DNA of 31,970 nucleotides, taken from Scybalousia_A sp964542225. Lineage in GTDB: Bacteria; Bacteroidota; Bacteroidia; Bacteroidales; P3. The notes beneath the pieces are model-generated. The model was not told where the DNA came from and did no database searches. It saw only the letters and a list, made by a program, of their open reading frames with translations. Location: assembly GCA_964542225.1 (NCBI GenBank), contig CAZITO010000012.1, forward strand, positions 1 to 31,970, written 5' to 3'. A program made the translations under genes and the position numbers. Positions 26,354 through 31,970 of the stretch are shown here, one piece after another; positions within the stretch are counted from its first letter, which is position 1; each line of letters starts with the position of its first letter.

Positions 26354-27685
26354 ATGAATATGAAGGTATTAATGTTTGGTTGGGAATTTCCTCCTCATAT
26401 TTCCGGAGGCTTGGGTACTGCGTGTTTTCGTATCACGGAAGGCTTGGTAAAACAAGGTGTGGAGGTGCTTTTTGTTGTTCCACACAGATTTGAGGACGAA
26501 AAGGAAAATGGTTCTAAAATATTGGGAGCCAATGAGGTAAAATTTAAGGTGTCTTCTCCTGATGCTGTTTTGAATTATCCTGTACTGAAAAAATATTTTA
26601 ACAATCTTTCTTTTATAGAAGTTAATTCTCGGCTTGTGCCATATATAGGTGGACAAGATTACTATAATATAAAACACTATCAACAAACGCAAAACTATTG
26701 GGAAACCAAAACTTCAGCCATAACAACCAAGGACGCTATGGATTTTAGAAGTTTTGATTTTCTCGGAGGTTATGGGGAAAATCTAATGGATGAGGTGGAA
26801 AAATATGCTCTTGTTGCCACCCAAATAGCAAAGGATTATGATTTTGATGTTATACACGCTCACGATTGGCTTACCTATAAGGCGGGAATAGTGGCAAAGA
26901 AGATAAGTGGCAAGCCTTTGATTGTACATGTACATGCAACAGAATTTGACCGTAGCGGAGAAAATGTTAATCAACTCGTTTATGATATAGAGAAAGAAGG
27001 TATGACAGAGGCTGACCATATCATAACAGTAAGCAATTATACCAAACGAATAGTGGTCAATCGTTACGCACAGCCTTTGCAAAAAATTACTACTGTATAC
27101 AATGGCATAGAAGAGCAAGAAACAAGGATAAAAAGACTTCCAAACCCCTTTAATAAAAAAATAGTAACCTTTCTTGGTAGAGTTACTTTTCAAAAGGGTC
27201 CCGATTATTTTGTAGAAGCGGCAGAAAAGGTTATAAAAAAAGACCCTAATATTATTTTTGTACTTGCCGGTAGCGGAGATATGCTTAATCGTATGATAGC
27301 CTTAGTTGGCAAAAAACGTATATCCAAGAATTTTTTCTTTACAGGTTTTCTTAGAGGAAAGGATGTGGAAAGAATGTTTAGAATGAGTGATGTTTATGTA
27401 ATGCCTTCTGTTTCGGAACCTTTTGGTATTTCTCCTTTGGAGGCAATGAGAGAAGGTGTGCCTACAATTATAAGCAAACAAAGTGGAGTTAGCGAGGTGG
27501 TTTCTTATGCCATAAAAGTGGACTTTTGGGATATTGATGCTATGGCAGATGCAATATATTCTTTGACACACTATCCAGCAATTAGCAATATGATAAAGAA
27601 AAATGCCTCAGAACAATTACATACAATCAATTGGGACAAAGCAACAAAGGAAATATTGGATATTTATAACCAAATAAGTTGTTAA
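26354..27685 (+). CDS. Glycogen-synthase-like glycosyltransferase (GT-B fold)
   Basis: Protein of 443 residues. It begins MNMKVLMFGWEFPPHISGGLGTACFRI, with the glycine-rich loop typical of starch/glycogen synthases, and has HAHDWLTYKAG in the N-terminal domain. The C-terminal GT4/GT5-type nucleotide-sugar domain has NGIEE, FLGRVTFQKGPDYFVEAA and the EX7E motif at E355-E363 (SEPFGISPLEAM). By context with the debranching enzyme and the GH57 enzyme it most likely extends alpha-1,4-glucan from a nucleotide glucose. The donor (ADP- or UDP-glucose) cannot be read from sequence here. It lies 48 bp after the debranching gene and 36 bp before GH57, so it is cotranscribed. Confidence 0.88.
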   Translation: MNMKVLMFGWEFPPHISGGLGTACFRITEGLVKQGVEVLFVVPHRFEDEKENGSKILGANEVKFKVSSPDAVLNYPVLKKYFNNLSFIEVNSRLVPYIGGQDYYNIKHYQQTQNYWETKTSAITTKDAMDFRSFDFLGGYGENLMDEVEKYALVATQIAKDYDFDVIHAHDWLTYKAGIVAKKISGKPLIVHVHATEFDRSGENVNQLVYDIEKEGMTEADHIITVSNYTKRIVVNRYAQPLQKITTVYNGIEEQETRIKRLPNPFNKKIVTFLGRVTFQKGPDYFVEAAEKVIKKDPNIIFVLAGSGDMLNRMIALVGKKRISKNFFFTGFLRGKDVERMFRMSDVYVMPSVSEPFGISPLEAMREGVPTIISKQSGVSEVVSYAIKVDFWDIDAMADAIYSLTHYPAISNMIKKNASEQLHTINWDKATKEILDIYNQISC

Positions 27686-27721
27686 GGAAAGAGTTTAGAA
27701 TTTAAAAAAAATTAAAAAAGT

Positions 27722-28903
27722 ATGAAAAACATTTGTTTTTATTTCCAAGTACATCAACCTTTTAGATTAAGAACTTATAGATTTTTTGATATAGGAGAAA
27801 GTCATCATTATTACGATGATGTTCAAAATCGTTGGCTATGTAGACGTATTGCGGACAAATGTTATTTGCCAATGAATGCTCTTTTGTTGGAATTGATAAA
27901 CAAATATAATGGGAAATTCAAGGTTGCTTTTTCCATTACAGGAACGGCTTTGGAGCAATTCATGGAATATACCCCGGAGGTGATTGATTCTTTTCAAAAG
28001 TTGGTAAAGACGGGCTGTGTAGAACTTTTGGGAGAAACATATATGCACTCATTGGCGGCTTTGAAAAGTGAGAAAGAATTTGAAGCACAAGTAAAAATGC
28101 ATACTGCTTTGATGCAAAAACTTTTTGATGTTACTCCAACAATATTCAGAAATACCGAACTTATATATTCCGACGAAATCGGCAGAATGGTGAGTCGTTT
28201 GGGCTTCAAGGCTCAATGTATAGAGGGTGCAAAACAATTGTTGGCTTGGAGAAGTCCAAACTATGTTTATCAACATAGAGACCATAATGGGCTGAAACTT
28301 CTTTGTAAAAACTTTCAACTTTCAGACGATATTGCCTTTAGATTTTCACAACATTCTTGGGCTGAGTTTCCTTTGACAACAGAAAAATTTGTTTCGTGGC
28401 TCAATGCAATAGACAACCCTGAGTGTATTAACTTGTTTATGGATTATGAGACTTTTGGTGAGCATCAATGGAAAGAAACAGGAATATTTGAATTTATGAA
28501 GTATTTGCCCGAAAAGGTATTTGCCAACAGTGATTTTGGTTTTGCTACTCCTTCTGAAGTTGCTCAAAACTGCGAAGCCAAGGATATACTTTCTTCTATT
28601 TCTCCTATTTCGTGGGCAGATGAGGAAAGAGATATTTCTGCTTGGTTGGGCAATGATATACAAAACGATGCTTTCAATCAAATATATGAGTTGGAAGATA
28701 TTGTAAAGCAAACTAATAATCCTGATTATCTAAACGTTTGGCGACATTTGCAAACTTCGGACAATTTTTATTATATGTGTACCAAATGGTTTTCGGACGG
28801 AGATGTACACAAATACTTCAATCACTATTCTTCGCCATACGAGGCTTATACCAACTATATGAACATACTAAGCGACTTTCGCCTCTGCGTAGAAAAGAAA
28901 TAG
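27722..28903 (+). CDS. GH57 family alpha-glucan hydrolase (alpha-amylase type)
   Basis: Protein of 393 residues. GH57 conserved regions are visible: HQP at 11-13 near the start, ELLGETYMHSL at about 101-111, the likely nucleophile E146 in FRNTELIYSDE, and the likely acid/base D241 in FMDYETFGEH. No signal peptide is seen, so it acts in the cytoplasm on storage glucan or imported maltodextrin. Whether it is an amylase, a 4-alpha-glucanotransferase or a branching enzyme cannot be settled; its short length favours the amylase-type Bacteroidota subgroup. The branching-enzyme possibility deserves mention because no other branching enzyme is present in this operon. It is the last gene of the operon, before a bidirectional terminator. 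Confidence 0.9.
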   Translation: MKNICFYFQVHQPFRLRTYRFFDIGESHHYYDDVQNRWLCRRIADKCYLPMNALLLELINKYNGKFKVAFSITGTALEQFMEYTPEVIDSFQKLVKTGCVELLGETYMHSLAALKSEKEFEAQVKMHTALMQKLFDVTPTIFRNTELIYSDEIGRMVSRLGFKAQCIEGAKQLLAWRSPNYVYQHRDHNGLKLLCKNFQLSDDIAFRFSQHSWAEFPLTTEKFVSWLNAIDNPECINLFMDYETFGEHQWKETGIFEFMKYLPEKVFANSDFGFATPSEVAQNCEAKDILSSISPISWADEERDISAWLGNDIQNDAFNQIYELEDIVKQTNNPDYLNVWRHLQTSDNFYYMCTKWFSDGDVHKYFNHYSSPYEAYTNYMNILSDFRLCVEKK

Positions 28904-28975
28904 TTATTAGAACTCTTAAAATAATACATATATTTTAAAGGAATGTTTTTGTGATAAATAATGCTACAAAAAAAT

Positions 28976-29016
28976 AAAAGAGATGCTTTTTCTTTTTTTT
29001 TTAAAGCATCTCTTTT
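28976..29016. terminator. Bidirectional terminator between GH57 and DUF1015
   Basis: A 14-bp perfect stem (28976-28989 with 29003-29016) surrounds a T-rich loop. It contains GAGATGC with GCATCTC, flanked by A and T tracts on either side. It serves the two convergent genes. Confidence 0.88.
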
Positions 29017-29071
29017 GTGTTAAATGAAAATTAAAAAACAATGCTATGTTTATAAAAAACAACAGCCCTTT

Positions 29072-30325
29072 CTATTGTAATTCATGGATAACCAAACCGG
29101 AGCGAAGTTTTGGCTCAAACCAAGTGGATTTTGGCGGCATAATATTGCCCGTGTCTGCTATTTCCATAAGTTGTTTCATACTTACAGGATAAAGAGCAAA
29201 TGCAACCTTCATTTCTCCGCTATCAACTCTGCGTTTCAATTCACCCAAACCTCTTATACCTCCAACAAAGTCTATTCTCTTATCTCTTCTAAGGTCGGTA
29301 ATTCCAAGCACTTTGTCCAAAACATTGGTTGAAAGTATGCTGACATCCAACACTCCAATAGGGTCGTTAGGGTTGTAGGTCCCTTGTTTTGCAGTAAGTT
29401 TGTACCAGTTGCCTCCAAGATACATGGAGAAAGTATGCAAACTTTCCGGTTTGTAAATATCAGCACCCATTTTTTCAACGTCAAAGGTTTCCGCTACTTT
29501 CTTTATAAACTCTTCTTCGCTCAAGCCGTTCAAATCCTTAACCACTCTGTTGTAATCTATGATGGTCAATTGATTTGCAGGGAAAATAACCGCCATAAAG
29601 TAGTTGTATTCCTCATTTCCTGTGTGGTTAGGGTTTTTTGCTCTGCGTTCTTGTCCTACTCTTGCAGCGGCAGCAGTGCGATGATGTCCGTCTGCCACGT
29701 AAAGATAAGGTATATCATTGTTGAAAATTTCTTCTATGCGTTTGATTGTGGCCTTGTCGTTTATTACCCAAAAAGTGTGACCAAAACCATCATCACTTCC
29801 GATGAAGTCATAAACAGGCTTTTCATTCTTTACAATTTTTTCTACTATGGAGTTTATCTCCTCATTATCCGGATAAGCGAAGAAAACAGGCTCAACATTT
29901 GCGTTTGTTATATTAACATGCACCATACGTCCGTCTTCTTTGTCTTTACGGGTAAGTTCGTGTTTTTTGATTATACCGTTGAAATAATCATCAACATGAG
30001 TACAACCTACTATACCATATTGAGTCTTGCCATTCATTGTTTGTGCATAGATATAAAGTTTTTCTTCACCATCTTGCACCAACCAACCATTTTTTTTGAA
30101 TTTGGCATAATTTTCAACAACTTTCTCAAAAACCTCAGGAGCATCATCAGCCGTTCCCGGAGCCAAATCTATTTCTGCCTTAGTTACATGAAGTAAAGAA
30201 TAAGGATTATCTTTTGCTCTTTCTCTTGCTTCTTCGGAGTCCATTACATCGTAAGGCAAAGAAGAAAGTTTGGTAACTATATCTTGTGGTGGGCGAAACC
30301 CTTTAAATGCTTTTACTCTTGCCAT
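29072..30325 (-). CDS. DUF1015 family protein
   Basis: Cytoplasmic protein of 417 residues of the DUF1015 (COG4198-like) family. Family features include the N-terminal VKAFKGFRPPQDIVTKLSSLPYDVM, the central YLYVADGHHRTAAAARV (DGHHR), GIRGLGEL near residue 355, and the C-terminal MPPKSTWFEPKLRSGLVIHEL. The biochemical role is not established to my knowledge. In Bacteroides the gene often sits beside serC and serA, which hints at serine metabolism, but neither is here. The reading frame extends to a TTG at 30358. I use the ATG at 30325 because MARVKAFKGF is the family N-terminus and the extra residues would leave only a ~10-base leader after the promoter. Confidence 0.9.
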   Translation of the reverse strand: MARVKAFKGFRPPQDIVTKLSSLPYDVMDSEEARERAKDNPYSLLHVTKAEIDLAPGTADDAPEVFEKVVENYAKFKKNGWLVQDGEEKLYIYAQTMNGKTQYGIVGCTHVDDYFNGIIKKHELTRKDKEDGRMVHVNITNANVEPVFFAYPDNEEINSIVEKIVKNEKPVYDFIGSDDGFGHTFWVINDKATIKRIEEIFNNDIPYLYVADGHHRTAAAARVGQERRAKNPNHTGNEEYNYFMAVIFPANQLTIIDYNRVVKDLNGLSEEEFIKKVAETFDVEKMGADIYKPESLHTFSMYLGGNWYKLTAKQGTYNPNDPIGVLDVSILSTNVLDKVLGITDLRRDKRIDFVGGIRGLGELKRRVDSGEMKVAFALYPVSMKQLMEIADTGNIMPPKSTWFEPKLRSGLVIHELQ

Positions 30326-30374
30326 AATTTTTATCTCTTTAAAATGATTTATTTTCAATTGTTTTAATTGTTTG

Positions 30375-30405
30375 CAAAAATACTGATTTTTCCAATTCTG
30401 ACAAT
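30375..30405 (-). promoter_or_regulatory. Promoter of the DUF1015 gene
   Basis: On the minus strand, ATTG (30402-30405), 19 bp, then TATTTTTG (30375-30382) fit the consensus. The start would be near 30368, giving a leader of about 43 bases. Confidence 0.65.
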
Positions 30406-30446
30406 GTTTTATATGTTTTTTGTACGCTGAAAGATGAAAAAAATTC

Positions 30447-30454
30447 TAACTTTG
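30447..30454 (+). promoter_or_regulatory. -7 box for the nitroreductase gene
   Basis: TAACTTTG matches TAnnTTTG perfectly. The predicted start (about 30461) is only about 8 bases before the ATG at 30469. The nearest TTTG upstream (30419-30422) is 24 bp away, longer than usual. Confidence 0.5.
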
Positions 30455-30468
30455 CAAAAAATATACTT

Positions 30469-30969
30469 ATGATAGACACAATACTTAAAAGAAGTTCTGT
30501 AAGGAGATATACAGATAAGGAAATAAGCAAAGAAGATTTGGATACGATAATAAGAGCAGGCTTTGCAGCACCAACTTCTCACAACAGCAGACCGTGGCAC
30601 TTTATCGTTTTGGACGATAAGGAATTGATGAAAAACATAGGGCAAAATATGGAATATGCTCATATGATAGAATTTGCCAATAAGGCTATAATTGTCTGTG
30701 GTGATGTTAACATTGCTTCGGAATGCTGGATGTTGGACTGTTCTGCGGCAAGCGAAAATATTCTTCTTGCAGCCGAAACACTTGGTATAGGAGCCTGCTG
30801 GACGGCTGTATATCCTTATAAAAACAGGGAAGATGTTGTAAAAAGATTTATACCTTCTTTGCCTGAAAATATTAAGACCTTGTGTATAATACCTTTGGGT
30901 TATCCTGCCAAACCCTCAAATATCAAAGACAAATACGATAAAACAAGAATACACAACAATTGTTTTTAA
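30469..30969 (+). CDS. Nitroreductase family flavoprotein
   Basis: Protein of 166 residues of the compact NfsB/FRase-like nitroreductase family, FMN-dependent and normally a homodimer using NAD(P)H. Conserved parts: the FMN-phosphate contact region RSSVRRYTDKEIS near the N-terminus, AGFAAPTSHNSRPWHFIVL (about 31-50), AASENILLAAETLGIGACW (about 91-110), and LGYPAKP near the end. The substrate (quinones, nitroaromatics, flavins) cannot be predicted. The start is well supported because RRS(V)R lies at its usual distance from the N-terminus. Single gene, divergent from DUF1015, with a strong terminator after it. Confidence 0.93.
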   Translation: MIDTILKRSSVRRYTDKEISKEDLDTIIRAGFAAPTSHNSRPWHFIVLDDKELMKNIGQNMEYAHMIEFANKAIIVCGDVNIASECWMLDCSAASENILLAAETLGIGACWTAVYPYKNREDVVKRFIPSLPENIKTLCIIPLGYPAKPSNIKDKYDKTRIHNNCF

Positions 30970-30976
30970 AAACCAA

Positions 30977-31011
30977 AACTCTGTATAAGCAATTATTACT
31001 TATACAGAGTT
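30977..31011. terminator. Bidirectional terminator after the nitroreductase gene
   Basis: A 13-bp perfect stem (30977-30989 with 30999-31011) surrounds a 9-base loop. It is followed by ATCA and a run of eight T on the plus strand, and the opposite side has AAAAC reading as GTTTT on the minus strand. Confidence 0.9.
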
Positions 31012-31038
31012 ATCATTTTTTTTACAAATTACTATACT

Positions 31039-31506
31039 TTAATTTTTCAGTACAAATAAATCTTCGTTGATTTTAACGTGGAGAACATTTTTTGCATTGT
31101 TTATTACAATGTTATCTCCCTTTGTTGTTTCTATAAGAAAATAATTGTTTTCCTTTTTTATTGTTTTAAAAACATATTCTTTTCTCTCTTTATTTTGAGT
31201 TAAAATCAACTTATTCTCTTCTAAAACCATTTTTGCATCTTTCTTTGTGGGGACATTACTGACCAAATCACTGTATTTTATACCGAGACCTTGTGTTTGT
31301 TTGACTTTGACATTTGAAGTGTCTTTTGCCATTTCTTTCAAATCACTAAGCCTTATCCCTATGGTGTCCCTATGCGAAATGATTCCTTCCGTATTCTTTT
31401 CCATATTTTCCAATATAGAATACTCTCCTATGAAATCTCTTAATTCCTGTGCATTAACACACAAGGAAAAGATAACAACAATAAGCAACAAACTGATTCT
31501 TTTCAT
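31039..31506 (-). CDS. Small secreted protein of unknown function
   Basis: Protein of 155 residues that I do not recognise. A clear signal peptide (MKRISLLLIVVIFSLCVNA, cut before QE) has no cysteine at the cleavage site, so it is periplasmic or exported rather than a lipoprotein. The mature part starts with ELRDFIGEYSILENM, reminiscent of small beta-barrel proteins that begin with a 'GxY' strand. It has two similar segments, DTIGIRLSDLKEM (about 47-59) and QGLGIKYSDLVSN (about 72-84), and ends in alternating strands (KLILTQNKERKEYVFKTI, NNYFLIETTKGDNIVI). A full consensus promoter lies upstream. The gene looks intact and expressed, with no recognised partner next to it. Confidence 0.8.
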   Translation of the reverse strand: MKRISLLLIVVIFSLCVNAQELRDFIGEYSILENMEKNTEGIISHRDTIGIRLSDLKEMAKDTSNVKVKQTQGLGIKYSDLVSNVPTKKDAKMVLEENKLILTQNKERKEYVFKTIKKENNYFLIETTKGDNIVINNAKNVLHVKINEDLFVLKN

Positions 31507-31542
31507 AAGTCCTTAAATTTAAATATTAAAATTTGTTTTTTG

Positions 31543-31574
31543 CAAAAATAGCTGTTTATTTTTTATAAAACAAT
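31543..31574 (-). promoter_or_regulatory. Promoter of the small secreted protein gene
   Basis: On the minus strand, ATTG (31571-31574), 20 bp and TATTTTTG (31543-31550) match the consensus, with a leader of about 30 bases to the ATG at 31506. Confidence 0.65.
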
Positions 31575-31589
31575 TTTTTTTAATAAATT

Positions 31590-31970
31590 TAATAAAAAAA
31601 ATATATAAAATATTGATTAGTAGGTGGTTTTTAATATTTGTATAGCGGAGTTTTTTTTTATCTTGCCCATATTTATAACTTATGTTAACTTATAAAAATA
31701 TATCAAAAAGTAGATGCTCCGCCCTTATACCAACTTATTATAAATTATAATAACCTATGCTAACCCATAAAAAAAAGCCAAAATAATGGCTTTGCCCTTA
31801 TAAAACAGGCTGAATTTGAGGCAAAAAATATTTTTTTTGAAAATTTAGTTGATGGTTACTAAAAGTTAAAAAATAAGGGTGCTACTATTGATTATCAGCG
31901 AGTTAATCTTTTTCGAAGGGTAAAAAATGGCTTAAAATCAGCCTGTGGCTGTGGTTTTCAGCGTTTTCGA
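31590..31970 (-). repeat. Composite intergenic repeat, copy C (inverted)
   Basis: No gene. The reverse complement aligns with 15204-15470: TCGAAAACGCTGAAAA, ACCCTTCGAAAAAG, GTAGCACCCTTATTTTT, ATCAACTAAATTTT, CAGCCTGTTTTATAAGGGC, then AAAGCC and the 10-bp array (GGGTTAGCAT, AGGTTATTAT, AATTTATAAT, AAGTTGGTAT; about 31729-31768). A further 10-bp pair (AAGTTAACAT, AAGTTATAAA) lies near 31676-31695. A perfect palindrome CAGCC-TGT-GGCTG lies at 31939-31951. The window ends inside this copy. 31590-31640, next to the gene, is only AT-rich. Confidence 0.75.

Noticed and set aside
29384..30196. 270-codon plus-strand frame inside the DUF1015 gene
   Set aside because: It is an antisense shadow of a well-supported gene, rich in F, Y and C as such shadows are, with no recognisable domain.
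1..31970. tRNA or rRNA genes
   Set aside because: All gaps between genes were read on both strands, and no cloverleaf-like or rRNA-like segment was recognised.

Overview
The window is AT-rich DNA from a member of the Bacteroidota, most likely an anaerobic, fermentative Bacteroidales. Three things point there. The first is gene content: the type IX secretion translocon SprA/Sov next to ruvA, a UpxY/NusG-like protein, a TlpA-like periplasmic thiol-disulfide protein, and the debranching enzyme / glycosyltransferase / GH57 trio. The second is a set of Bacteroidota-type promoters (TTTG or ATTG, 19-20 bp, TAnnTTTG). The third is anaerobic metabolism, shown by a full-length pyruvate:ferredoxin oxidoreductase and acetate kinase. 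I cannot name a species.

Layout. 1-275 is a repeat region. Then on the minus strand come a ClpB disaggregase lacking its N-domain (276-2435), sprA (2549-9709) and ruvA (9719-10309). A secreted TlpA-like protein (10433-11827, plus) converges on yidC (11906-13897, minus), with panB upstream of it (13999-14820, minus). A large non-coding stretch (14863-15594) holds a strong orphan promoter, a 21-bp tandem palindrome array and a second copy of the composite repeat. A plus-strand cluster follows: ackA, an acyltransferase, a upxY-like gene and a U32-family protein (15595-19217). It converges on a maoC-like gene and riboflavin synthase ribE (19379-20392, minus). nifJ (20608-24153, plus) has its own promoter and terminator. 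A three-gene glycogen/alpha-glucan operon (24356-28903, plus) converges on a DUF1015 gene (29072-30325, minus). A nitroreductase (30469-30969, plus) converges on a small secreted protein of unknown function (31039-31506, minus). 31590-31970 is a third, inverted copy of the composite repeat.

Working together: NifJ makes acetyl-CoA and reduced ferredoxin from pyruvate, and AckA makes ATP from acetyl phosphate. The 24.4-28.9 kb operon handles storage polysaccharide. YidC, SprA and the TlpA-like protein serve the envelope. Most genes are ordinary housekeeping genes.

The unusual signal is between the genes. A composite intergenic element occurs three times and is built from helically phased parts. 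One part is a 31-32 bp unit made of a variable but self-complementary 5-3-5 palindrome followed by a conserved trailer close to TTTTRTARGGCAAAGCCG. Another is an array of exactly 10-bp units close to RRGTTRNNAT. A third, in one copy only, is a 21-bp palindrome array. Two of the three copies lie at the two ends of the window in opposite orientation, as expected if the contig was broken at repeats. All comparisons were made by eye, without database searches.
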